Assembly (NCBI RefSeq): GCF_020740795.1
Contig: NC_067282.1
Coordinates: 151,080,858-151,144,857, forward strand
Reading direction: 5' to 3'
DNA: 64,000 bases
Source: Apus apus
Lineage: Eukaryota > Chordata > Aves > Apodiformes > Apodidae
The translations under genes were made by a program, and so were the position numbers. The notes below the pieces were generated by a model that did not search any database, was not told the DNA's origin, and saw only the letters and a list, made by a program, of their open reading frames with translations. Shown here piece by piece: positions 30,101 through 42,900 of this stretch; position 1 is the stretch's first letter; each line of letters opens with the position of its first letter.

Positions 30101-33100
30101 TCTACAGAGCTGACCTTGTCCCTTCCTTAACTCAACCGTATGTCACTGGCACAGGAGGTCCCTTCCCTACCCCTGTCTTGTCTCCTTGGGAAGTACAGTT
30201 GGGTGAGTGTAAGCACCCTAAACCATGTCACTGGCAGGGATGTTCTGGTGCCTTTGATTCAAAGCTTAGGTGAGGTGCCAGAGCCACCCACCTCTTGCCA
30301 CAATGAATTTGCAGATTACAGGTGTGTATCAATCTGTGCAAGCAACGGGAAGTATCTTACTCCAGAGAGGTCAAATGCACTGGGCTCCTGCCAGTCTTTT
30401 TGGTTCTCCCTGGGAGAGCCAGGTTGGGATTCATCTGAGCAGGCATCAGGAGCTGTGTCAGTGCAGAGGAGTGAGCACTTCCAGGCAGCAAGCTGTTTTA
30501 TCCGAGGCAAATGTTTAAAAGAAATTGGAGAAGTTGTGTCCTAATTGCACCTATTTCCTCTCCATTAACTATGAAAGGTCAGAGTAACTAGGTTGTGTGG
30601 GTATTCCTACATAAGGGCATCTCAAACTGGGGAGACATGTCCTTAATCCCAGTGTGCTGCACTGCTGTATCAGAGGATGATGGCTTTTGATAAAGGCTTG
30701 CTTTTGGCAAATCTCCTTCCTCTTACACCCAGCTCAACAGAATATCCGTGGAAATGTCAGTGGAGCTCCACTACTGTAAAATCCAGCAAAGCTGAGTCAT
30801 CACATCTGCACCGCTCGGATCTCTTCCATCTCTGTGTAGGATGGGAGCTGTTGCAACACAGCAACATAACCTCTGAGAGTGTTGTGAGTGTCACTTCCTC
30901 CATAAAATAAAACAAAACCAAACTGCAGAGTCCTGATGGCTATTGCTCAAGGATGTGAGATAAACACTGGCAAGCGGAATATGCTGATATGGGCAATGTG
31001 AGAAATTATTTGAGCTGGTCCACCAAGCACTGACTTTGGATGAAGGAAGCTGGGGCTCCTTCCCCCTTTCTGCTACTGACTTACAGGCCAGTTGAGCAAG
31101 TGCCTTTATCTCCTTGCCTATCCTGGATGACAACCTTTTTGGAGCACAGACCACCTCTTACTGCAATTTTCTGTAGAGCCTGGCACAACAGTAGCCTGAG
31201 CTCAGTGGCAGAGTCTACTGCTGACATAAATAACACGAGCTAGAACCTCTCCAGCCCTTGCTAGGCTGAGAACTGATCTCCCAGAGGCAGGGAAATCCCT
31301 GTGCTTAACTCTGGATAGTGCCAGAAATGACCAAGAGACAAAGGGAGAAGCCTCTGGGGCGGAAGACTGTGGTGTAGCGATGCTGTGCTGCTGCTCTGTA
31401 GAATGACACAATTGTGTCAGGGCTCTGGGTGCTGGTGAAGTACAGCTGTGAAGTACAAATGCCAGCTAGTGCTCTTTATGCCATTTTGCCCATCCCTTTG
31501 CAACATCCTTTGCTCCTTCTTGCACACCTCTGCTCCAGGTCTCTCCCAGCAACACCAGTTTGTCCTCCTTCACCCTACTGCATGCCCCATGACTGTTCTC
31601 TGTTCCTCTGCATGGTCATCCTCTCCTATTCCCCTTCTTGGCTGTTGCAGTCAGTCCCTGGCCACCTTGCAGAGCACCCAGCACAGGACTTCCACTTTTC
31701 AGGCACTTTTCAGGCGTGCTGGCTTCACAGGAAGGACACTGGGGTACAACATGCCGGATCAGCTCTCAGGGCTACCTGGTAGGAATGGAACACCAAGGGA
31801 CAGATAATATCCCCTGGACCACCTCCTGCTTCTTGGCTGCTCTCCTCTCTGCCCTTCAGCTTTCATCCAGCCAAACTGCTTCACCTCTCCCTGTTCTCAA
31901 TCTTTACCACGTCTCACTATCCCTTTTTATCCTGTAATACTTTGCTTTCCTTTTCTCAGACTCCTGTGTGGGCAATTAGGCCAGAAAATACACAGACCTG
32001 TGGCTAGAAAAGCCAGACAATACTGGTTTATATGCCCTTTGCGCCACACATTTTTGGGACCTCAGAATAAAAGCAGGAGCATTATCCTGCCTGTCTTGAT
32101 TAAATCCATGCTGAGTGGAAAGCAAGTCTGTGCACAGCTGGCCACATGCTGTGTGCTCATCAGCATCCAGCACCTTGGCAGTATAAATAGGCATCTATAA
32201 ATAGATACATAGGCATCTTTCCTTTCTGGAAATGCTTCACTTGATGGAATCTGTCAGGTCTCAAACTGCACCTGGTACTTTCTGGTCTCTGTCACAACTG
32301 ATCACAAAGATGAACTTCATTATATCACTGGGACTGCGGAGCTAAATACATGCTGCTCAAAATAGAGCGACGGTTAGACAGGTCATCTAGCATGCAGGTG
32401 ATATCACCATCCTAGACCCTCACTTCAGGATAAGGTACACATTCAACATTATCAGTTATATTCTATCTGTGCTTTGTAATGACGAGTGTTTGGTGGTCTG
32501 ACCAGGACTGCAGAGAGTGTCACCAACCTGGCAAGTTCACCATCAATTCAGGTCCAGCAGATGATGTGTAAGGGCTTGGGCTTGGGCCAACCAAAGAGCA
32601 CAAAGAGGGGACCAGCTTTCCCAGCCCCACATGCTTCTCGTTATCTGGACCAGAGCAGAGCCCTACATACCTGATGCTCAGTCCAGATCTTTTGGCAGCA
32701 GAGTTGTTGCAATGGGGAAACTACTGTGTCTGATTTTCCTGGCTTCTCCTGCATCAGGCAATTAAAATATCATGGTTTCCACAGCAACATCACTACTGCC
32801 ACACTGAACCAACATAACTTTACCCTATTCAGGTGCAGATGCAAGTTACAGTAATAGATACATCACACAGAAAGAAGGTGAAGCTGCCCCAGTCTTGAGT
32901 TGAATTGAAACTTGAGGTGTTGAGGTCAGAAGGCTCCTTTTGGCCCAGCTTAGTGTCTGTTATGCTCAACTTGCCTCCTGCATGACACAGGGCCTAGAGG
33001 TCCAGCCAAGGAATCCAGCAATCAAAACTCTCCTTGGGCAATGGCAAATTCTCACTGGCTGCCTTCATTTGACAAAAAAATTAGTTTGCTTTCCAAGAGA

Positions 33101-36100
33101 CTGAAAAAGTAAAGACTTAAATGGCCAATAGAAGTCGATGTTAAAGAGGCTCAAAGTTTTCCCTGATGAACCAACTGGTAGGAAGGCAAGGTGCAGAAGT
33201 ACATGTATTCATGGCTGGGACTACACAAAACAACCACGTGTGGTCATACAGAATCAGACAAGACAGATCCATACCTGTATTTCACGTGACCTGGGAGGCA
33301 TATTGCCACAGTGCCATCCCATGCCATGATATCTGACTGCTTTCTAAAACCTCGGTGGAGAAACCAGGACTTCTGCTCTTTTGTCTGTTCCACTGGAGAA
33401 AAGGGTAACATTAGGTCAAAGAACCAGCTCAGAAGGAGAAGCCTAGCATTTGAATCCCTTCTCTATGAGAAAAAACAGAAGACCTATTTGTTTTTTGGCT
33501 CATGCTGCACGCCCCAAACCCAGAGACACACAATTAACAGTCATGACCCCTTCATCTTTCTTGCTCCTCAGAGGATAAATTGGTTTCCTGTTTATTCCAA
33601 TGGGCAGCTGTTGTATCCACGGGGGAGAACAACGCTCATGGTTAATTGGCTGATGTCCAGATATGTTCTGCAGTCCTCGCTTGTTTGTTTGCTGGGCCAT
33701 CCAGCAGCTGCTGAATGTCCTGTCTTTGAGAGCAAGAGGCTCCCAAGCAATTCTCAGATGTTGAGCATGGGAGAGGACTCACTGCCCCACCCCACCTCCC
33801 CACCCCCCAGCTGGGATTGGCAGGCAGGAAAGAGGTCCTGAGGGCTTCTTCAACCTCTGCCATGTGCTGGAGTATATCAGGAGCTTTAGGGCCTTCTTCA
33901 CCTGGTTCATCTGTGCCCCAGTGATGTTCTATGTTACCCATGGGAGAGTGAAGGCAGTGCGCTACCCTGGGGTCTCATAACCTCAGCAAACACCGCTAGA
34001 CGTGAGATGGGGTTGCCAAAGCAACAGGACATACATACATCCAGGACCACTCCTTGCACCCACTGCCCACATAAGAGAATTCTGGAGATGTGGGCAATTG
34101 CTGGAAATCACCAGAAAATTATTATCATCATGGGAGCCACTTCTTAGGCTGCTTTTGAGGTCATTTGGACAGAACAAAGTGTCCCAGGATGCAGCCCTCA
34201 GGGAGTTCCCGGCCAGACATACAATCAGCATAGGCCATTTTTGGTATCCTTCATCAGCAGGGAAGAAGCAGTTAAAATTCAGCATCCTTGGGAAGGAAGC
34301 ACCAAAAACCACTAAATGCAGGAGCAAGACAAAGCCTGCTGCCTGCATGTTTCCCTTTTGACATCAAGAGCACTTCTCTTGTTTGCCTTCCATCTTTTAT
34401 TCTGCCTTGCAGGGCAGTGTTGGCTGTGTTTTTAAACGCCACAGTGACCCAGATTTGGAACAGGCAGGTGGTGATCCAGGCAGTGGGTTTGTATCTGCTT
34501 ATGCAGGCAGCTATGAATTGGTGAAATGGAAAGAAATCAAAGCCTAATCTCCAATGATCCATACCTGGTTGTCAGAGTCATCATCACTCTGGAGCTGGGA
34601 CACAGAGACACAGGCTGTGAAAGGAGACACAGCAAGCAAACCTAATGAACCCGTCACACCTTCTGGTCAAGCAATAGCTGGTACCAACCCTATATCTACT
34701 CACTGATTTTGCTTTTCAGCAGCACCCACTGTGTGCATCTCCAGGTTGGGAAAGTTGCCAGTTCACAGGCAGTGCAACAGCTGAGAGCTTTGGAGAACCC
34801 CTGTTGAAGTGGTAATTTGTTTTAAGCATGTAAACCACCTGCTTATTACATAAGAAAGGATATAAATGGATATGTTCTGGATCCCACAGTGAGTAGCAAG
34901 AGGTAGGTGAAATCTGTACAGCCAAAATTGGTCTAAATGAAACCAGCTTCTCTGATTTTTCTGGCCAATTTGAAGAGCTGTCTCATGTGAAGGTGACAGC
35001 AGAGCTGTTGGTGCAGTTGAAGACTTCCTAGACAGTGGACTTGAGAAGACGAATGGCTACTGGGGGAGGCAAGGGAAATACAAGACTAGCAGGGGCTGCT
35101 GAGAGGCAGAAGAGGAGATCTCATGTAAAGTATGCCTGTGCAATCTCACTCCCCAGTTCTAAACTGGTTCCTAATCCCTCCTGCAGGGAAGGAAGGGAGT
35201 TGAGACACAGGAAAACAGCATGTCTTACCCCGAGGTGTGCAAGACTTAACAGAAAAGAAGGGCAGATGAAATCCAGCTTCTTCAACAGTATTTTTTAATT
35301 CTCCTGAGCTCTGCTCTGCTCTTTAAGAGGCAGAGAAAGACGTGCCATGACTTTTGACCTCCGTAATATCTCCCTCCTTCTGTTGTTAGCTCTTTAGTTT
35401 TCACACCTTTCTTCCACCTCAAGCTTTCCTCTCCTTGTGGGCTGAATCACAGCCCTCTGTGGGGGGCATCTCTACTCCACACCAGGTCAGTGAGGTGATG
35501 AATAAATCCCCTCTGAACAGTTTTACCTGGCTGATCTGTACTTGCTACTGCTTCAATTATGTCTCCTCAGCAACCTCAATGAAATGAAAGCTGATTTTCC
35601 TGCTCATGCCATGCACACAGATTTATGGCAGGATTGTCTTCCCAATACTGATTTCCCAGGTTTCACTCTCAGTCCTTGCATTAGCAGCAGCAGTGTGCCA
35701 TTCTCACCTCCATTCTGTTGTCCACTTACCATCATATTGTCTTCTCACCATCTCTTGCCTGTTCTCATCCTGTCTTGTGCTTCTCACCCTCTGTCCATTC
35801 TCATGATGCACACATGGCCTCATTCTGTTTAACTCCTCAGATCCACCAGCTTCTGTCCAGTGCTCACCAGGCCACACCTCCAGGCTCTCCTCCACAACCT
35901 GTTTGCTCTTTCTGCTGGGTGCAGGACACTGCTGCCTTCCTAAGCCTCACACTGTGTTTGTGAGTCAGCCAGAGCCTTGTCAGCAGCCAAATGAGGGTGG
36001 TGCTGGGTCCCTTCCATGCTTCCAGTGAAGAGGAAGGTGGAAATGACCCCAGTTAAAGAGCTGCTCAGGGCTGTTCTGATTGTTGGTGGTGATCACGTTG

Positions 36101-36611
36101 ATTGCAGCAGGATTTCAGAAAGAGTGCTGATCCAGGCCCCGCTGTCTGGAAAGAAAGGAGTCTCTGCTTCTGGGCATTTCAAGCAAATACGTTGACAAAT
36201 AGCAGAGGTGAGGACTATAATATGTTAGGGAGAGAAAAAGTGATTGCAGCGCTTCTCTGCAGAAGGTAAATGGGTTTCTGTTTAAGCGTAAGTTAAATAG
36301 CAGAGGAATGGTGATCTTACAAGTGAAACACATCACCTCTAGGGGCTTCTTCCTATATCGGCCGCTAAGTTACTCTGTGACCTTCAGTAGTTCATTCAAG
36401 CTCTGCCTTGGGCACTTCTTGTGTCAAGCAAGCCCAGTAACAAATTCCTTTCTTGCAGAGGTCTTGTGAGGACTACACATCTCACAAGATACATCGAAGG
36501 CAAAGTGTTTTTCCAGTGACACCGCATTTAATATTCCCAGTGATGTAACAGGGCACATTAGCTCTCTGGTGCTGAGCCTGGAGCTTCCCACTCGGAGCCC
36601 ATCCCACCTGC
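27182..36611. other. Gene-free intergenic DNA, 27.2-36.6 kb
   Basis: I recognise no coding gene, RNA gene or repeat family. Open frames up to about 176 codons (for example 33311-33841) have no domain and overlap frames on the other strand. Local features include an imperfect tandem repeat at 29831-29936, a CTCF-like motif at 28076-28089 and single TGAGTCA cores (30793-30799, 35961-35967). RASD2, the expected next gene by vertebrate synteny, is not seen. Confidence 0.55.
29831..29936. repeat. Imperfect tandem duplication, unit about 64 bp apart
   Basis: The block 29831-29874 (starts CTACTT, contains GTGGTCCTCC and GTGAAGATGACC) is echoed by 29895-29936 (starts CTACTT, contains GTGGTCATCTTCC and GTGAAGGTGG). 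Divergence is high. It may be a decayed duplication or part of an unrecognised old LTR. Confidence 0.4.
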
Positions 36612-36956
36612 GTCACGTGAAGGCATGTGCCCCCCTCCACAGCCACTTGTCAGCACTGTTCCTTCCTCCTCCCTCTGCTTCCCTGAGTATCTTTTCAGCC
36701 TCCCGAACACCTCCTCCCTTGCTCTAGCATGGTGGTCTTCAAAGAAGAGCTCTTGCCTTGGCGCAGGTGGGCACAGCCAATCGCCTCCCTTCAAAGGGAG
36801 ATGTTGCCTCAGCAACCAAAGTTTTGGAGTTGGGCAAAGTTCTGAAAAAAAATCCCACCAATTGTGAAGGGAAATGACACTCGGGAACAAATGTACTATG
36901 TTGCTATGGCAGCCTGAATACTTGCAGGGAACTCAGTGTTTTGAAAATATAAAAGG
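36612..36956 (+). promoter_or_regulatory. Candidate regulatory module: E-box, CCAAT, two RFX X-box-like palindromes, TATA-like box
   Basis: GTCACGTGA at 36612-36620; CCAAT at 36777-36781 and 36858-36862; GTTGCCTCAGCAAC at 36803-36816, which fits the RFX X-box (two GTTGCC/GGYAAC half-sites with a two-base spacer); GTTGCTATGGCAGC at 36900-36913, whose reverse complement is one base from the classical GTTGCCATAGCAAC form; and TATAAAAGG at 36948-36956. The order resembles a compact promoter reading rightwards. No gene is recognised downstream in the window, so the function is open. It could be an enhancer, a lncRNA promoter, or the start of a gene whose coding exons lie beyond the window. Confidence 0.4.
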
Positions 36957-39900
36957 ACTGTGCTTAAAGTGGGTCCAACTAACTTAATGCTTTTGTCAGG
37001 TAGCTGCACAATGCCAAGTGTCTGGTGTTTATATTTTATACCTGGCATATGAGTGACTCCATCTCTTGTGAAATTAAAGTAGCTTCTGCTCCCAATCCGA
37101 CAGAGGACTGTTTGAGACTGCAGGTTTTTCTAGGTTGCTTGGTCTAGTATTGATCTATTGGGGTTATTTCTGTCATTTGAAGGCCATCAGTTCTTGGTTG
37201 TCTTGGTTTCCATGTCTGTGTTCTATCTGGTATTTCATTTGGTGCACTTTTATGCCACAGTGTCTGGCCTAAAAGCAGTAGGTGAGCTGTTCAAAAACAT
37301 GGATCCCCTTCCTAGTCCCACAATAATCCATGCCTTGCCTTTGAGCCACGAGGTGCATGAGTGGCTTTCAGGGGCCACTGTCCACTTTATTTGGTTCTGT
37401 GAGCTGAATCAGACATGATTTTTCTCCATCAGGTAGGTGTCCTCTCCTAATTATTGTTAGAGGAATAGCCAGCCTGAGGAAATTCCTGTGCCTGTTGGAA
37501 GGACTCTCTTTGTAAACCCAAAAATGAACTAACTCCTGTGAGAGTCTGTAAGGCCATCCAGACCTGAAGTTCTTCACTATTTCCCCTGGGAAGGCCGGAT
37601 TCTCATTTGACATCTACTTGATAGGGCTCCCAGTGGCCTGGGAAGCAGAGAAGAGCAGAAGTACAGAGGGACACTGGATTTCAGTGATCCAGTGTTATTC
37701 TTCACTGTCTCAGGCAGCCAGCCCTCCAAGTAAAAGCAGCGTGGGTAGAAAAGGTCTGTTAGATGCAGAAGAAAATTTGCCACTGGAAGATTAAATCCCA
37801 AATGGCTCACAGGAGAAGGGGGATTCCCAGTATTCAACTGAGAAACAAACTGAGGCCCTGACACCGTGTTTCACTCCTTGTCTCTAAACCCTTACAGAAA
37901 GCAGCTAGTGAGAACAGCTCTGCTAGCTGGGCAGAGCCAGCTGATGCCTTTGCTAGGGAAGCACCCTGGCTGAGGACCCAACGTGCTGAGGTTGCAATGG
38001 GGCCAGCAATGGAACCCCTATGCCAGCCCAGGCTCGCTATGTGCACACACGAGTTCCCCCCCTAGGCTGGGTGATCTCATGTCCCACCATCATCAGTGAG
38101 GACTTTTTGTTTTCCCTTGTTCTTGTATGTTTCTATTGCCCAATCTGTGCTTGCATTCTATCATTCGTGGTTCTGCTTCATCTCTGTCACCCTCCTCCTG
38201 GGTGCCCTGGGTGGTCCAGCGTTGGCTGCTGTTACTTGTAGGCTGTGTGGGAGTGACCTAATTTGGAGAGGCTATGGAAGGAGCATCAGGAAGCCTGCAG
38301 GGGAGTAGGGATTTCTGTGCTCCCTGGCAGGATCTCAAGTCACATACCCAACCCCTGCAGCTCCTGGGCTCTCTTTCCTGGCTCACCTGCTCCCCTGATC
38401 TGCATGTACATCTCACCCCAAACTGCTCCTCTCCAATTAGAGTATTGAGGAGACTGTTTATGGCAAGTGCTTTGGAGAGGTTGTCACTCACTGTCCTTAA
38501 CCTAATTACTTGGCGTTGCAAAGGTTTCTAGTCTCTCTTTTCCCCTTGACAGTTTTATTATGGAAATATTTTTTATTCTGGGCTCTCTCCTTTGTGTTTT
38601 TGTGTGGTGTTTACAGTAGAGGCTCCTCACTGCTTGTTCTAGGGCAGCTCAAGTAAGAGATTGACTTTAGACAAAACATGCAGCTGGCTCTGAGGAGGCA
38701 AGCAGTGAAATGCCAACTGTTTCATAAGGACACATTCTGCTTGGCCGCAGCTCCCCACACTTGCCTTTTCTTCTTTTGGCCTCAATGTCCACAGCAGACT
38801 TCAGGGAGAAGATTGATCCCTTGCTCGATGCCAGGTTCCTCTTCACAGCAGTGCCCTCCACATGCTGTTTGGGATGGCAGGGCTATGAGCTTTGCCCCTC
38901 ATGGAAGTGCCCTCTGCCATTCCACCTAATTTCAGCTTCTTATCTACTGTTTGTTCAAAGCCATGACAATGGATGAAAAGCGTGGCACTTACTGGGCAGA
39001 TCTGCCCAGGAGAAGGGTGCAAGAAGAAAGACCGTGAGGACATTTTTAGTATTTACATGAAACTGAACCCTTGATCTGAGGTCATATGATGTCCATGGCA
39101 GTTCTTCTGGAGACTAATTCTACAATTACACGATAAAAAAACCCCAATATAAAATATATCAGTACATTTGGGTTTCTCCAGTTTGCTGGAAGAGGGCTCA
39201 CTTATGCTCAACCCTACAGTAATCCCATTCGGAAGGTTTATTTTGTGCTATAAGGGACTAAAGATATTCCTGAGACCCGACATTTATAGCCTTAGAATGA
39301 CACAAACTTTTTCTCAATCTATAGAAGAAAAAAAGGCAGTATATTTCTGGCAAGCATCTACTGTAACTAAAGTATCATCCTGTCCCTCATTCTGCCCACT
39401 GCTTTTTGATATTTTATGTGGATTGGGTCTGTCTTCTGACTGTGTTTGTGGTATATGAGTATTACAGTCACTGTATGAGGGACAGGGCATCAAAAGCAGA
39501 TGGTGTGTGTACCCCAGCCTGAGCACATCACCCTGCCCCAGCAGTGGAGGTTTTCAGGGAGTGGGATCTGTGTAGGCTTTTCAGATAAGGAGTGAAGGTC
39601 TGTTTCGTATTATGTTAGTATTTTCCCGGGGGTTGTTGTTGTCTCTATTAGTAGGGAAGAGTAAAGCTGGATCGGTGGGAATGAAGCAGAAATGGTGTTC
39701 TAGGGAAGTCCCAGTGGATCACTGGTGGCTGCTTTGCTAATATTTTATTGAGTTGACTCAGAGTTGACTTGCTCTGTGCAGAGCAGACCTGACCAGTGAT
39801 GGAAGAGTCTGTTTCACAGGACAGAGCTTTGGTGATACGGAGTTTTCCAGGATGGTGAAGATGACCACATGCCATTATCTCTGACAGTTCCTCCCAGAAC

Positions 39901-42900
39901 CTGTAAGTAAGGTTTCTGTAGGTAGGAAGAGTTGTGTGACTAGGTGGTTTTCTGCAGTTGTGGTGCATTGCTTGGGTTTTGTGTGCAAGAGTTTGTGCGT
40001 GCAAGAGTATGTGCACTCATCTGTAAGTCGTAAATCACCATGCCCCTCAGCCAAAGGAAACTGCAGTTCCTTGTTCCAAGAGACCCCTGAGAACTGCCAG
40101 CTGACAGCACCACCAGCATAAATAACCAGGGAGAACTGCAATTTCTCACATCCCAAAGTAGGAAAATGGCTGCAATTTTTCACCATCTGTCACTTTTTTA
40201 AAAAGGGCCTTATGCCTGAATGAATCCCTGCTCCTGGGTCTCAGCAGCTGGCACAAACCTGATAGTATGGGTACAGAGGTGCAAAGCCAGCCCCCAGCGC
40301 CAGGGCCACATCAGCCCACAGGATCTGGCCACCCCTAGACTGAAACTGCAGGAATTCGTTATAGAGTCAGGGAAGGAGAAGAGGGAAGAGGGAGCTGAAG
40401 GTCATACCAGATTTTGGCACCTGTGGGACAGAGGGGAGGGTGGACATCGCTGACAGTGCCAGAGAGAAGGAGGAGGGGAGATGAGGGAGGAGGCGTTAGG
40501 TGTTTGGTGCTAGTGGTTGCCACAGAAGGAAATATGAGAAAGGTCATGGGGAACCTACGTCAAGGAGGAAGATCAGGGAAGGAACATTGCAGAGATGCCA
40601 GAGGAAAAGGCAGTAGCTAAGGGGACAAGAGTGAGATTGTTGTGTAGGGAAGCAGAAAAGACCCCATTAAGGCTGGAGAAAGGGAGTCAGAAAGGAGGTG
40701 CTTAGGGAGGGATCAGAGACTCTACAGCCCATGCAGATTCTTGATATAGGCGGAGGCAGATCCAGCAGACCAAGGCAGGGTTTGTTAGCATGTGCCACTG
40801 GGCAGCCTTCACATATGCTGGTGTAGGGTTGTCTGAGCAGTGGACAGCAGTCCTAGGCGAGACAGCAGGACTTGGGGCCAGTGCAGGCAGCCAGCTTTGG
40901 AGCTATGGGTCACAGACTGCCTTGGCCCAGCAGAGGGTAGCTGGTGGGCCTTGGTGCCCTGGCTGGGGAGGAAAAACCAGGAGACATGAGCAGTGACAGA
41001 ACAGCTGTGAGCAGTGTTTGGCTGATCCCAAACACAGCTTGCAACCACTACAAAAAATGCTTCTGCACACTCATGGCAAAGAGATGCCAGCTGTTGGCCA
41101 GCCACATTCTTGCCTAAGTTGGGAAAAGTACCAGCATGAGCCAAGATAAGCACACCTTGACACTGAACAGCATGGTTTGTCCCTGGCCTCCTCTACACCC
41201 AAGGAACCTCTAGTCCTTAAATAGAAAGACTTTGGTTGCCAGGAGATATGGGCTCCTCCTGGACATTTACTCTTCACCTGAAAGCTACCTGTCCTCCAGC
41301 AAGGCATGCTGCAATATCCCTGAGGCAGTAGGGCTAGATACAGCCCAGCTCTTTGCAACCAGGGCAGAGTCTTTCTTGGGCCCCAAGAGAGCCAAGACTG
41401 CACTCCTGCTTCTTGTGTGCATCCCTGCAGGCCTCTAATTTGTCCCTGCACTGATTTGAGCTTCACATGTGACCATTTGCTAGCAGCCAGTGTGAGACGC
41501 AATAGTAAAACAGGGTTTTCAGCAACTGTTTCCTCCAAAGAGTTCTCATCCCTGGAGGGAGGAGAGCCGGTATCTCCTCTAGGGACAAGTTTTGCACCCA
41601 TCCCTGAGCCTGAAAGCTCTATTGCTGTGCAGAGGCAGTGCAGCATGGCTCTCATGTCCAGGGGAATGTGAGCACAGCAGAAAGAGACACAAGCGTGTTC
41701 ATTAACACCCAAGAACACCTGAAATCAGAAAGGAGGAGGGAAATGTTATCTCTAAGTACTGAGGCCATCAGGACAGGCCTGGAGTAGAGCAGAGTGGAAC
41801 GAGCAATGACAAGTATACTGAAATAAATTACTCAGAAAGTTGGTCATACTTGATTTGCCAGAGCAAGTTTGTGGTGAGTGTGTAGGCTGTTACACGTAGT
41901 GGTGGCCATTTCGAAATTATTTGTTTTGAGGCAACCATGAATCTACCATCTTGGGAACCAAGCCCTGAGAGCTTTCAGCCAGTGACGTCTAACCCTGAGG
42001 AGGGTGCATTTCAGCAGAAATGGGATGGAAGGCAAGGGTCTTTGCATTGTTGGTAGGCAAACCTGGTCAGCAAATGAAAAATGTCAGTGAAATAAAAGAT
42101 TTATTTTGTCTTTTTAAACCTTCCTGTTCCTAATGTTTGCTTTGTCGTAAAGAAAGCTGTTGGGATTTTAGAAGAAAAAATATTTTAAATCCCCTTCTAA
42201 TTTCCAATACTACATTTTTCACCAAAGACAGGAATTAAAAGTGGTGAAGATGACTGTCCATCTTGGAAAGAAGAAAACAGATCATCTCTAAACACATTAA
42301 AAGATAAGTCAGGTGGCTTGCCACAACAGTGTTTTGCCATGCTGTGTCCCAGGTCTCTCTCAGTTTGTACAGAGGCTCAACTTCCTAAGTACCCACTTAG
42401 GACACCCTTTGGTAACAAGATCCTTTCAGCAGAGTCTTCTTGGGACAACCTAGATATCAGAACAAAACATTTCTTCTTCTAAAAACAGCTCCCAGACTGT
42501 TTCTGGGGACTCTCAGTATGGTTATTGAAGTGGCTTTTGAGTACAAGATGTGGTTTGGCCATTACAAACTCCCATCCTTAAATAAATTTATACTGGTGCA
42601 TCACAGGGAATGTTTACTCCTGCTTCCCTGAGTTCTAGCAGTCAAACAAATGGGATTTGCTTAATGAAAAGCACTCTGCAGCAGTGGTCCCTTAGCTGTG
42701 AGATGGGGGGGTGGTCAGAAGAGGAAATAAATGGGGAAAGAAGAGATGTATTTCTTCTTCTCTTTGAACTGCAGATTCGTGGCAGGACCCCCCATTCTGC
42801 AAACTTGTTGAACATGGGGTTGTTTGACTTCAGAGTTAGAAATCCATAAAGCAAACTAATTCATTTTAAGCTGCCCACATGAACTTCAAAAAGAACAAGA

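Noticed and set aside
41071-41718. 215-codon minus-strand open frame
   Set aside because: No recognisable domain, no promoter or splice context, and overlapping frames on the other strand. Likely chance.
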